Origin: a virus
Virus record (IMG/VR): IMGVR_UViG_3300043399_000524
Location: 62,001-126,000 of that record
Direction: 5' to 3' (one strand)
Length of the DNA: 64,000 nucleotides
Position 1 is the stretch's first letter. Every line of letters starts with the position of its first letter. The translations under genes and the position numbers were made by a program. The notes below the pieces were generated by a model. The model made no database searches. It was given only the letters and a program-made list of their open reading frames with translations, and had not been told where the DNA came from. Shown here piece by piece: positions 52,997 to 61,419 of the stretch.

Positions 52997-53548
52997 ATGG
53001 CAACAACAATATTAGCAAAAAAAGCTGGGGCAGAGACTCCAATTGCAACTGATGATGAACACCATCAAGTCTTAGCAGCAGATCCATCTATACAACAATT
53101 CCCACAAGGTAGTAGTTTTGGTGGATTCAGTTCACCGTCAAGTTCAAGTTTTGGAGGAACACAGATGAATAGTTTTCAATCTGCGGCAGTGAACAATTTT
53201 GCGAATACTCCGGGAACAAATCAACCTCAACCAAATCTTACACAAGCAGGTTCAAATGCAGCACAAGGTGCAGATGTATTAGTAGCACATGACAAAGATA
53301 GCACCGATTGGATTAATAAAAAATGGCGACCAGTTATGGGTTGGGTTTATATGTTAACATGTACTGTTGACTTTGTTTTATTTCCCATATTATGGTCTAT
53401 ATTACAAGCCCTAAGTAAAGGTAATGTCACAAGTCAATGGCAACCTCTAACCTTGCAAGGTGCAGGATTGTATCATATTGCAATGGGTGCCGTTCTTGGT
53501 ATCGCAGCATATGGTCGTACCAAAGAAAAAATTGAGGGTAAATCTTAA
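52997..53548 (+). CDS. Holin candidate (3TM GTA-holin-like)
   Basis: 183 residues from ATG 52997. The first 110 are Ser/Gly/Gln-rich and disordered. DWINKKWRPVMGWVYMLTCTVDFVLFPILWSIL and GAGLYHIAMGAVLGIAAYG are membrane segments with the W-R-P entry typical of GTA_holin_3TM proteins. Such holins permeabilise the inner membrane and let the endolysin out. Coupled to conserved structural-type genes, so late expression is likely. An alternative is a membrane-anchored virion protein because of the long N-terminus. Confidence 0.6.
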   Translation: MATTILAKKAGAETPIATDDEHHQVLAADPSIQQFPQGSSFGGFSSPSSSSFGGTQMNSFQSAAVNNFANTPGTNQPQPNLTQAGSNAAQGADVLVAHDKDSTDWINKKWRPVMGWVYMLTCTVDFVLFPILWSILQALSKGNVTSQWQPLTLQGAGLYHIAMGAVLGIAAYGRTKEKIEGKS

Positions 53549-53549
53549 T

Positions 53550-53578
53550 TTGACTAAAAACACGTAAGGTGTTATACT
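53550..53578 (+). promoter_or_regulatory. Sigma70-type promoter, leaderless dnaJ gene
   Basis: TTGACT (53550-53555), 17-base spacer, TATACT (53573-53578). The expected start at 53585 is the A of the ATG. Confidence 0.78.
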
Positions 53579-53584
53579 CATTTA

Positions 53585-54400
53585 ATGGATTACTATAAGA
53601 CATTAGGGGTAGCTAAAACGGCTACTCCTGATGAAATCAAAAAAGCATATCGCAAACTAGCAAGTCAGCATCACCCGGATAAGGGTGGCGATACCGCTAT
53701 GTTCCAAAAGATCGAAGAAGCATATCGTATTCTTTCAGACCCACAACAACGTCAACAATACGACAATCCAAATCCATTCGGACAACACCCATTTAATAAT
53801 CAAGGTCCAGGATTCCCGGGCGGCTTCCATTTCAATTTTAATGGCGCTGATTTAAATGACATTTTTAGTCAGATGTTTAACCATCATCAGCAACGACACC
53901 CAAATTCTCCCCACACATATAGAACCGCAGTTTCTATTACTTTAGAACAAAGTTACATAGGCGGGTCTATGCCATTAAAATTACAAACCAATACACAAAT
54001 GTATACTGTAAGTATTGACATACCCAAAGGAGTTTCAGATGGTGGTCAATTAAGATATGATAATCTCATACCCAATGCATCTTTAATTGTAGAATTTAGA
54101 GTGCAACCTCATTTAAAATTCGAACGCAAGGGTGTGGATTTATATTGTAATCAACAAATATCAGTGTTGGATTTGATTGTTGGAACCACATTTGAATTCA
54201 CTACGATATCTGGAAAAACATTAGAAGTTAGGGTTCCTCCCAAAACTCAACCACACAAACAATTAAAAATAGCAGGAGAAGGTATGCCTATAAATGGCTC
54301 TACATTATACGGAGACCAAATCATATTGATTAAACCCTTCGTACCTGATAATATCAGTGACGAGATAACACAAAGTATTTTGCGTTCCAAATCCAAATAA
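53585..54400 (+). CDS. DnaJ/CbpA-like co-chaperone
   Basis: 271 residues. The J-domain has the essential HPD (30-32) in [10 protein letters not shown] and [15 protein letters not shown] Gly/Phe/Asn-rich linker (residues 63-115) follows. The C-terminal client-binding domain has no zinc finger (type II), with [15 protein letters not shown] and [17 protein letters not shown]. It stimulates DnaK. It may recruit host DnaK to phage targets, alongside the ClpA gene just downstream. Predicted leaderless early mRNA. Confidence 0.88.
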   Translation: MDYYKTLGVAKTATPDEIKKAYRKLASQHHPDKGGDTAMFQKIEEAYRILSDPQQRQQYDNPNPFGQHPFNNQGPGFPGGFHFNFNGADLNDIFSQMFNHHQQRHPNSPHTYRTAVSITLEQSYIGGSMPLKLQTNTQMYTVSIDIPKGVSDGGQLRYDNLIPNASLIVEFRVQPHLKFERKGVDLYCNQQISVLDLIVGTTFEFTTISGKTLEVRVPPKTQPHKQLKIAGEGMPINGSTLYGDQIILIKPFVPDNISDEITQSILRSKSK

Positions 54401-54403
54401 ATA
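54396..54403 (+). promoter_or_regulatory. Possible late promoter before clpA
   Basis: AATAAATA overlapping the dnaJ stop, 22 bases before ATG 54425, with AAAGGAAG in the leader. Confidence 0.4.
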
Positions 54404-54424
54404 TTTTTTTTAATAAAGGAAGTT

Positions 54425-56698
54425 ATGACTAATTCACCAGAAATTGAAAGCATTATCGAACAAGCCATTGTTTATGCTAAAGAACGCAAACACCAATACT
54501 GTACGGTAGAGCACTTATTGCTATCATTGATTACGCATACTCCATTCAAAAAATGTTTGGATAGCTTTGGTGCCGATAGTGATATGTTGATTCAGGAAGT
54601 TAGCGCATATTTAGATAGTCTACATGCTATCGAAATTAAAAACGTAACTGCCGACGAAGTTCAACCTCGCAAGACAAACAGCCTTGAGCGCACGATGAAC
54701 CGTAGCATTACACAAGTATTGTTCACTGGTCGCCGTCAAGTCACAACTATCGATTTATATCTTAGCATTGCATCAGAGGGTAACAGTCATGCACATTATT
54801 TCTTGTTGAAATACGGAGTGAACAAACAAGAATTTGTCACGCATTGGCAAAAAACTTACAAAGGTGCTGAGTTTACTGCCAAGTTGTCTGAATCCCAAGC
54901 TGATGAAATTCTCGAAGAATATACCACAAATCTTACTGACCTCGCAAGGCAAGGCAAACTAGAACCGTTGATTGGTCGTAGTAAAGAACTTGATGATATT
55001 GTTAATGTTCTTGCTAAACGATTCAAAGCAAACGTTCTCATGGTTGGTGATCCGGGTGTTGGTAAAACTGCAATTGCAGAAGGTCTTGCAAATATGATTG
55101 TTGCAAATGAATGTCCTGAATTTATTCTCAATCATGAAGTTTATAGTCTTGAGGTCGGTGCATTGCTCGCAGGAAGTAAATATCGTGGCGACTTTGAAGA
55201 AAAAGTCAAGGCAGTATTAGAAGCACTTAACACCAAAAAGAAAGCAATTTTATTCATTGATGAAGCACACACCATGAGTGGTAGTGGTAACGGTAATGGT
55301 GGTAGTGTTGACTTCGCTAACATGATTAAGCCCGCGATTACTAAAGGCACACTAAAAGTTATCGCAAGCACAACATGGGAAGAATTCTACGAGAGTTTTG
55401 AAAAGGACCGCGCACTAATGCGTCGATTCTATCGTGTTGGCATCGATGAACCCAATAAAGAAACTACTATTCGTATTCTAACTGGTTTGTCACAGAGACT
55501 AAGCGAGTTTCATAATGTTGCCGTTTCAGAAGAAGCAATTACAGCAGCAGTGGATTTGGCTGATCGTTACATTCACGACCGTAAAAACCCAGATAAATCC
55601 ATTGATTTGATTGATGCAGCATGTGCTAAACAGCGTGTACTAGACAATAAAGGTGCAATAATTAACAAAGAGTTAATTTATGAACAAGTGGAACGGTTCA
55701 CAGGGGTACCTGCTGATAAACTTCAAGGTGATAACATGGATCGCATACAAACGCTTGAAGTTAACGTTAAAGGTAAACTTTATGGACAGGATGAAACTGT
55801 CGATAAAGTACTAGAACGTGTATATGTTAGTTTTGCGGGTATTGGTAATGAAACTAAACCCACAGCAAGTTTCTTGTTCTTGGGTCCAACAGGTACAGGT
55901 AAAACAGAATTGGCTAAGTTGTTGAGCAAGAACCTCGACATGCCATTACTCAAGTATGATATGTCAGAGTATAGCGAAAAGCACTCGGTTTCTAGCTTGA
56001 TCGGTCCTCCACCTGGTTATGTTGGTTTCGGTGACAGTCAAGTTCAAGGTGGTCGATTAATTTCTGATTTGAGTAAGAACCCACATGCTATCATGTTGTT
56101 TGATGAAGTTGAAAAGGCTCACCCAGATATCTTTAACATCTTCTTGCAAATGCTCGACGAAGGTACTATTACTGGTAGTAACGGTAAAAAAGTTAGCTGC
56201 AAGAACACTATCATTATCATGACCAGTAACTTGGGCAGTAGTGATAGTGAACGTAATAACATTGGTTTCGGTACCCAGGAAAAGACTGGCGAAGATGACA
56301 AGGCACTAAAAGAATTCTTTAAACCTGAGTTCCGTAATCGTTTGGATCTTGTCTGTAAGTTCAATAAACTTGATATGCTTGCGATTAAGAAGATTGTTGT
56401 TAAGTTTGCAGAAGACCTAAAGAAATCAGTACTTGACAAGCACAATATCACATTGAATCTGTCCGAAGAGGCAATTGAGTATCTTGCTGATAAAGGTTAC
56501 GACAAGAAGATGGGAGCTAGACCTCTTGCTCGTAAAATTGATGAATTGATCCGTGTCCCTCTTTCAAAGAAGATTTTATTTGAACGAATTAAAAATGCAA
56601 ATGTTATGGTAAGACTAGAAAACAACGAAATTGTGTTTGATGTGCAACAAAAATTAACAGCTACGGTGAACCAAGATGGGATTATTGAAGTCAATTGA
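54425..56698 (+). CDS. clpA: ClpA-like AAA+ unfoldase
   Basis: 757 residues, ClpA length (758). An N-domain (double Clp_N, residues 1-145), then D1 with GDPGVGKT and ILFIDEAHT, no ClpB-type middle coiled coil, then D2 with GPTGTGKT, IMLFDEVEKAHP and FRNRLD. NNIGFGTQ just before KEFFKPEFRNRLD sits where ClpA has its ClpP-docking loop IGL, here IGF. It may work with host ClpP to degrade or remodel proteins. Own ribosome site; the 3' end overlaps the next gene by 23 bases. Confidence 0.92.
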   Translation: MTNSPEIESIIEQAIVYAKERKHQYCTVEHLLLSLITHTPFKKCLDSFGADSDMLIQEVSAYLDSLHAIEIKNVTADEVQPRKTNSLERTMNRSITQVLFTGRRQVTTIDLYLSIASEGNSHAHYFLLKYGVNKQEFVTHWQKTYKGAEFTAKLSESQADEILEEYTTNLTDLARQGKLEPLIGRSKELDDIVNVLAKRFKANVLMVGDPGVGKTAIAEGLANMIVANECPEFILNHEVYSLEVGALLAGSKYRGDFEEKVKAVLEALNTKKKAILFIDEAHTMSGSGNGNGGSVDFANMIKPAITKGTLKVIASTTWEEFYESFEKDRALMRRFYRVGIDEPNKETTIRILTGLSQRLSEFHNVAVSEEAITAAVDLADRYIHDRKNPDKSIDLIDAACAKQRVLDNKGAIINKELIYEQVERFTGVPADKLQGDNMDRIQTLEVNVKGKLYGQDETVDKVLERVYVSFAGIGNETKPTASFLFLGPTGTGKTELAKLLSKNLDMPLLKYDMSEYSEKHSVSSLIGPPPGYVGFGDSQVQGGRLISDLSKNPHAIMLFDEVEKAHPDIFNIFLQMLDEGTITGSNGKKVSCKNTIIIMTSNLGSSDSERNNIGFGTQEKTGEDDKALKEFFKPEFRNRLDLVCKFNKLDMLAIKKIVVKFAEDLKKSVLDKHNITLNLSEEAIEYLADKGYDKKMGARPLARKIDELIRVPLSKKILFERIKNANVMVRLENNEIVFDVQQKLTATVNQDGIIEVN

Positions 56699-57398
56699 TA
56701 ATGTGCCCGGTGTTGATTATTACGAATACCGTGATAATCAATACTATAACAAATATGAATACCGCCTAAGGGCAACTATTCCTTGTATTAAATATACATG
56801 GGATTGTAAGAATCCTGAGGATCTGGATAAAAAACTTCAAGGTAAATTTAGTGGTTACGGAAATGTGCGTAAAGAAGATAAACAAGATGTTATCGATAAC
56901 TTACCTGCATTAAAATATATCATCGGTTTACAAAAAGAGAAAAAGAAAAAAGAAATAGGAATCCGTATCGAAAGCAACACTATTGCGATTTTTTCGAATG
57001 ATCTATCTACTCTCAAGGATATCGAAACACTACTAGGTAGTCAATATAAATTTAATTATACACAGGTGCAAACCAGTCAGTATGCAGGTGTAAAACATTT
57101 TGTAAATGACCCTCCGCACAAATACCGTGTTTATTTAAAATCAAAACGAGTAGATGACCAATTTCATGTCGAATTGCGTGAAATGTTCAAAAAACAACCT
57201 AATTTATACCCCAGTCCTTCACTAAAACGATGGATGTATAATGACGGTAAACGCTATGGAATTTGGTATTTCCGTTGGTCTAGTTCAGCACATTTCATTG
57301 ATTACGATGATGAAAGTACACTAAGTTATCTAGCACTTATGCACGGTGAAATGTTGGGTAAAAAGTACAAACTAGAAAAGCGTCCCGATAATATCTAA
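56676..57398 (+). CDS. Hypothetical protein downstream of clpA
   Basis: 240 residues from ATG 56676, overlapping clpA. Basic, with DYYEYRDNQYYNKYEYRLRATIP, KNPEDLDKKLQGKF, a Lys-rich turn (KEKKKKEIGIRIESN) and a C-terminal YGIWYFRWSSSAHFIDYDDESTLSYLALMHGE. The last block loosely resembles the acidic-x-F-x-L ending of the small paralogues at the left of the window, but too weakly to claim homology. No function assigned. Confidence 0.6.
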   Translation: MGLLKSIDNVPGVDYYEYRDNQYYNKYEYRLRATIPCIKYTWDCKNPEDLDKKLQGKFSGYGNVRKEDKQDVIDNLPALKYIIGLQKEKKKKEIGIRIESNTIAIFSNDLSTLKDIETLLGSQYKFNYTQVQTSQYAGVKHFVNDPPHKYRVYLKSKRVDDQFHVELREMFKKQPNLYPSPSLKRWMYNDGKRYGIWYFRWSSSAHFIDYDDESTLSYLALMHGEMLGKKYKLEKRPDNI

Positions 57399-57402
57399 AA
57401 GT

Positions 57403-57410
57403 GATAAATA
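57403..57410 (+). promoter_or_regulatory. Late promoter within an inverted repeat
   Basis: GATAAATA, 25 bases before ATG 57435. Confidence 0.7.
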
Positions 57411-57431
57411 CTCTATTACTATAGGGTATTT
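57406..57431 (+). promoter_or_regulatory. Inverted repeat overlapping late promoter and RBS
   Basis: AAATACTCTAT (57406-57416) pairs with ATAGGGTATTT (57421-57431) with one T-G pair, loop TACT. The AGGG ribosome site is in the 3' arm. A late transcript starting near 57416 would lack the 5' arm. Confidence 0.65.
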
Positions 57432-57434
57432 ACC

Positions 57435-57596
57435 ATGGCACAGGTTTTAGAAGAAGCAATCGTAATTAAAGTTAGCAAGTTAGTAAAAAATGGTTCAGGA
57501 GAAACTCTTGTTCCGGAAGAAACTTTGCAAGCATTAGAACAAGTCACCCAAGAATTATTGGGTGATTCCGTTATTGTTGAAGTGGAAAAAGCATGA
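57435..57596 (+). CDS. Very small conserved acidic protein
   Basis: 53 residues (MAQVLEEAIVIKVSKLVKNG, ending VIVEVEKA). It has ribosome site and late promoter upstream and an ATGA overlap with the next gene, so it is a real gene although short. Similar short proteins occur beside structural genes in aquatic T4-like phages. Function unknown. Confidence 0.7.
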   Translation: MAQVLEEAIVIKVSKLVKNGSGETLVPEETLQALEQVTQELLGDSVIVEVEKA

Positions 57597-57982
57597 GCCA
57601 AACAACAACACTAATACTATTACCACAAACAACTTGGAATGGTAATGTTTCCAATGTACAGATTTATGATGTTGTGGGTGACAAAAAACAAGCAGCAAGT
57701 TATTATGTAGGAAGCAAAGACCTACAAACTGTTAATATCAATTTAGCAGGTGTAACAGGAAATATCCTTATACAAGCTACATTAGCTACAGAACCAGTTG
57801 AAGTAGATTGGTTTAACGTTTATAAAATAGAAGCTAATGCAGGAGCACCTGCAAATAGCGAGGGTAATTTAAACGCTTTCTTAAATGAAGCGATTAACGT
57901 TGAGGGTAACTTTGTTTGGATGAGGGCAAAGATACAAGATTTCAATGGTGGTATCGTTCAATATGTTAAACTGAGTTACTAA
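57593..57982 (+). CDS. Small structural protein candidate
   Basis: 129 residues, beta-rich. NVQIYDVVGDKKQAASYYVGSKDLQTVNINLAG, WFNVYKIEAN and FVWMRAKIQDFNGG suggest a jelly-roll or fibre-tip domain. Coupled to the 53-residue gene and followed one base later by the large fusion gene. Late expression expected; family not recognised. Confidence 0.55.
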   Translation: MSQTTTLILLPQTTWNGNVSNVQIYDVVGDKKQAASYYVGSKDLQTVNINLAGVTGNILIQATLATEPVEVDWFNVYKIEANAGAPANSEGNLNAFLNEAINVEGNFVWMRAKIQDFNGGIVQYVKLSY

Positions 57983-57983
57983 T

Positions 57984-59564
57984 ATGTCTATGATTGTTAT
58001 TATGCCGGGCGGCTTTCATCCCTTTCACGCAGGTCATTATGCGTTGTACCAATCTGCATTAAAAGCCTTTCCTGGTGCAGAAGTTTATGTGGCCGCAACC
58101 AATGATATGAGCGAAAGACCTTTCCCCTTCGCACTAAAAGAGAAACTAGCAAAGCTAGCAGGTGTTAAGCCGGGACATTTTGTACAAGTTAAAAGTCCAT
58201 TCAAAGCGGAAGAAATTACAAAGAACTACGATCCAGAAAAAGATATATTAATATTTGTTCGAAGTGAAAAAGACAAAGACGAGAGTCCCAAACCAGGCGG
58301 CATTAAGAAAGATGGCACTCCTGCTTATTTCCAACCATGGACAGGAAAAGATGCTCAGCCATTTGCTAAACATGCATATTTTGCATATCTACCAACTGTT
58401 GAGTTTGGTCCTGGAATCACAAGTGCTACACAGATTCGTAAAGCATGGCCTACACTAAATGACAGACGCAAGACCGCACTTGTTATGAGTTTGTATCCTG
58501 GAGCACAAAAGAATCCTAAACTAGCACAAAATGTGGTTGGTATGTTTGACCAAGTTATGGGTGGACAAGTAAGTGAAGGTGTAGCAGAGAATAAAGAAAA
58601 TAAATGTCCACCTGCTACACAAGATATTACATTAAATCTTAAAAATCGTCAAAAAGCAATTGATGAATATGGTTATGGTCCATTAAATCCTGACTTACCT
58701 AACACTAAGTTTTGGATGAAAAAAGTAGACGAGTGGAATCTAGATTCTGTAGAAGAAGCCAAACAAAGTTTGTGTGGTAATTGTGCAGCGTTTGATATAC
58801 GTCAAGATACATTAGATTGTATTGCTAAAGGTATAGATAGCGATAATCCCAGTGATGCTGAAGTTACAATTGATGCAGGTGAATTAGGTTATTGTAAGTT
58901 TTTAAAATTCAAATGTGCTAGTCGCAGAACGTGTGACGCATGGGTAACCGGTGGACCACTTATAGACAAGAAAGACGTAACAGAGAGTACAGATAAAAAA
59001 GAAGCAACTCGCAGAATACAAAAAATGTTAAATGATAAGTTTGGTGCTAATTTAGATATCGACGGTATCTTAGGACCACTTACATTACAATCAATAAACA
59101 AATTTATGCCAAATGCCAAAGTAGGGCCTGCTGATGAACCTAATAAAACTACTGCTGTGCAAGGTAAAAAATATAAAGATGTATCAGAAGATAAAAGTGA
59201 CGCAATTGCTAGAACAGTAAAAGACTTAACCAACCCACCCAAAGTCATGCAACATCGCAGCAAGCGTGATATGGAACGAGAAAAAGAATTACAATACAGA
59301 AACATTTCTAAAAGAACCAATGAAGGATTTGGTCCTGGATATCCTGAGACATACGAACAAGAAAACAAACCCTTCAAACACAAAGGTGGTTACCGTATCA
59401 CTGATATAACAAGTGAAGATGTTAACGAAGAACATGTTTATCGTGGTAATGCACCCGGTGAAGCAGTTAGAACTGCCAAACCCAAACGCATGCCTAGTCA
59501 AGTTGAATTAAATAGAAAAAAGGGTATATTGCCTGAAAGTATCGATTACATAGACGAGATATAA
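57984..59564 (+). CDS. Nucleotidylyltransferase fused to Cys-rich and peptidoglycan-binding-like domains
   Basis: 526 residues. The N-terminus has GGFHPFHAGHYAL (HxGH) and GITSATQIRKAW (ISSTxIR-like), marks of the cytidylyltransferase/NMNAT superfamily, about 170 residues. A Cys-rich domain follows: CPPATQDITLNLKNRQ, CGNCAAFD, LGYCKFLKFKC and RTCDAWVTGGP. Then RRIQKMLNDKF...DGILGPLTLQSINKF resembles a PG_binding_1 repeat. The C-terminal ~130 residues are charged and Pro-rich. The Cys-rich module recurs in large proteins of aquatic phages. A virion-carried enzyme is possible. Confidence 0.75.
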   Translation: MSMIVIMPGGFHPFHAGHYALYQSALKAFPGAEVYVAATNDMSERPFPFALKEKLAKLAGVKPGHFVQVKSPFKAEEITKNYDPEKDILIFVRSEKDKDESPKPGGIKKDGTPAYFQPWTGKDAQPFAKHAYFAYLPTVEFGPGITSATQIRKAWPTLNDRRKTALVMSLYPGAQKNPKLAQNVVGMFDQVMGGQVSEGVAENKENKCPPATQDITLNLKNRQKAIDEYGYGPLNPDLPNTKFWMKKVDEWNLDSVEEAKQSLCGNCAAFDIRQDTLDCIAKGIDSDNPSDAEVTIDAGELGYCKFLKFKCASRRTCDAWVTGGPLIDKKDVTESTDKKEATRRIQKMLNDKFGANLDIDGILGPLTLQSINKFMPNAKVGPADEPNKTTAVQGKKYKDVSEDKSDAIARTVKDLTNPPKVMQHRSKRDMEREKELQYRNISKRTNEGFGPGYPETYEQENKPFKHKGGYRITDITSEDVNEEHVYRGNAPGEAVRTAKPKRMPSQVELNRKKGILPESIDYIDEI

Positions 59565-59582
59565 AATTTTTCGACACCCCTA

Positions 59583-59611
59583 TTGCCATGTAAATAATCT
59601 TATCTTATTAA
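59583..59611 (+). promoter_or_regulatory. Possible sigma70-type promoter
   Basis: TTGCCA (59583-59588), 17-base spacer, TATTAA (59606-59611). Weak -10. AGAGGAA lies before ATG 59621. A late-like TGTAAATA overlaps the spacer, so the class is uncertain. Confidence 0.3.
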
Positions 59612-59620
59612 GAGGAATTT

Positions 59621-60607
59621 ATGGCAACAAAGAAAAACGCATCAGAAACGGCAGCTAAGAAAACATCAAGTGCTGCTCCCAAAACTACAGCACCTAAGAC
59701 TAAGAAGGCATCAAAAACTAAGGCGGCCGCCAAACAAGTAGCGGCTCAAGCTGTACCGGAAACTGCCAGCGTACAAACCAGTGAAAACAAAGAACAACTA
59801 CAACAAGGTCAAGTTCAAGTCAATGTAGACTATCTACGTACTACCAGAGTACATATCGCAATGCCATGTTATGGTGGTATGCTAACCGAATCTACATTCA
59901 TGTCTTTCATTAAGTGGGCAAATACAGCCCGTCAGCTTGGTATTGATTGGACACTAGAAACTATGGTCAACGAAAGTCTTATCAGTCGGGCCCGTAACAC
60001 ATTAACTGCTAAGTTCTTAGACATGCCCGAAGCAACACACTTATTCTTTGTTGATGCAGACATTGGTTGGGAACCATGGCATTTATTGGTTTTATTGAAT
60101 CATGATGTTGATGTTATCGGTGGTTTATATCCAATGAAGACCATGCCCATTAAATGGGTTGTTAACGGATTTGAGGGAGCGGAAGAAGGGCCAGATGGTC
60201 TACAAGAAGTAAGTAAAGCAGGCACAGGTTTCTTGTTGATGAAGAAACATGTATTCGAAAAACTAAAATCGCACCCTGCAGTCAAGCAGTACAAGAACGA
60301 TATCGGTCTAGATCCTAAGTACGACCAACATTTAAAGACTTACTTTGATACCGCGGTTCGTCAAAATCGTTATTACAGTGAAGACTGGACGTTCTGTGAA
60401 AACTGGCGTGATCTAGGTGGTAAGGTTTATGTTGACAAACGTGTCTTACTACGACACAGCGGTGCATATGTATTCTGTATGGAAAATCAACAACATTTGT
60501 TGAATACTATAGGACCAATGTATCTGGAAGAACAAAAGAAAAAAGCAATAGAGCAACAAAAAATAGCTACTGATAATAACGGGAACGTTACTTTACAGAC
60601 TACTTAA
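59621..60607 (+). CDS. Glycosyltransferase, GT-A type
   Basis: 328 residues. The first ~65 are an Ala/Lys-rich leader (KKTSSAAPKTTAPKTKKASK). The catalytic domain starts VHIAMPCYGGMLTESTF, with SLISRARNTLTAKFLD and HLFFVDADIGWEP (D-x-D). Later FDTAVRQNRYYSEDWTFCENWRDLGGKVYVD and HSGAYVF are typical of phage GT family proteins. May glycosylate phage DNA or virion proteins, or host envelope sugars. The basic leader could bind nucleic acid. A terminator follows. Confidence 0.8.
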   Translation: MATKKNASETAAKKTSSAAPKTTAPKTKKASKTKAAAKQVAAQAVPETASVQTSENKEQLQQGQVQVNVDYLRTTRVHIAMPCYGGMLTESTFMSFIKWANTARQLGIDWTLETMVNESLISRARNTLTAKFLDMPEATHLFFVDADIGWEPWHLLVLLNHDVDVIGGLYPMKTMPIKWVVNGFEGAEEGPDGLQEVSKAGTGFLLMKKHVFEKLKSHPAVKQYKNDIGLDPKYDQHLKTYFDTAVRQNRYYSEDWTFCENWRDLGGKVYVDKRVLLRHSGAYVFCMENQQHLLNTIGPMYLEEQKKKAIEQQKIATDNNGNVTLQTT

Positions 60608-60610
60608 AAT

Positions 60611-60632
60611 AGCCCCGAAAGGGGCTTTTTTG
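60611..60632 (+). terminator. Rho-independent terminator
   Basis: AGCCCC-GAAA-GGGGCT followed by a T run. Confidence 0.92.
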
Positions 60633-60665
60633 TGGCTATACATTAGAGTAGTTCTCTTAATATTC

Positions 60666-60673
60666 GATAAATA
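60666..60673 (+). promoter_or_regulatory. Late promoter
   Basis: GATAAATA, 18 bases before ATG 60691. Confidence 0.72.
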
Positions 60674-60690
60674 TATAAAGAGGATTCAGC

Positions 60691-61419
60691 ATGGCAAACA
60701 ATCAAATAGAATATCCAATATCTGGAGCATATGACGGGAACATAATAACTACACCAGCTTTTATACCAGAGCCGCCGCCTCCTATAGATACAACTCCTAC
60801 TATAGTTAAACCATTGGGTGTTGGGTCAGAATCTGAAACAAATATTATTCCTAAAAATATTAATTCAATGAGAAATCCAACAGGATTTGGTATTGTTTCG
60901 GTTACTGGTCAGGATTCCTTAATTGCTAATTCTTATATGGATCAGTTAAATATTGTGTCCGGTAACAATATCAATATAACAACTGATGCAGCTACAACTT
61001 CCGTAACAATATCAGCAGAAACACTCAATGCAATTACTGATGTACTTCCCGGTACTGGAATCGGTGTAACTGGAAACAGCACTTCAGTTATAGTTACAAA
61101 TACATTTACTGAAATAGTATATTCAGGAGGAAATGCAATTGGCACACTCACCCCTAATAGAAACAACGGTACCGTTCAAAAATTTACATTAACAGGAAAT
61201 ATCGTATTAGCTCCTCCTACCAATATGTTAGCCGGCCAAAGTTTGACATTAATACTTACTCAAGATTCTGTAGGAAACAGAATACTAGACGCAAATACTG
61301 CTTACTTGTTCGCTAGTGGATTTCAAACTTTGAGTACAGCATCAGGTGCAATTGATATGATAAACATTTTTACTGATGGCACAACATATTATGGTACGTT
61401 AACAGTGGGGTATTCATAA
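60691..61419 (+). CDS. Fibre/structural protein
   Basis: 242 residues. A Pro-rich N-terminus (PAFIPEPPPPIDTTP) leads to beta-strand repeats (SGNNINITTDAATTSVTISAETLNAITDVLPGTGIGVTG). The second half (LTLILTQDSVGNRILDANTAYLFA) is the fold often found in phage fibre shafts. AGAGG precedes ATG. It overlaps the next gene by one base, forming a pair of fibre genes. Confidence 0.65.
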   Translation: MANNQIEYPISGAYDGNIITTPAFIPEPPPPIDTTPTIVKPLGVGSESETNIIPKNINSMRNPTGFGIVSVTGQDSLIANSYMDQLNIVSGNNINITTDAATTSVTISAETLNAITDVLPGTGIGVTGNSTSVIVTNTFTEIVYSGGNAIGTLTPNRNNGTVQKFTLTGNIVLAPPTNMLAGQSLTLILTQDSVGNRILDANTAYLFASGFQTLSTASGAIDMINIFTDGTTYYGTLTVGYS

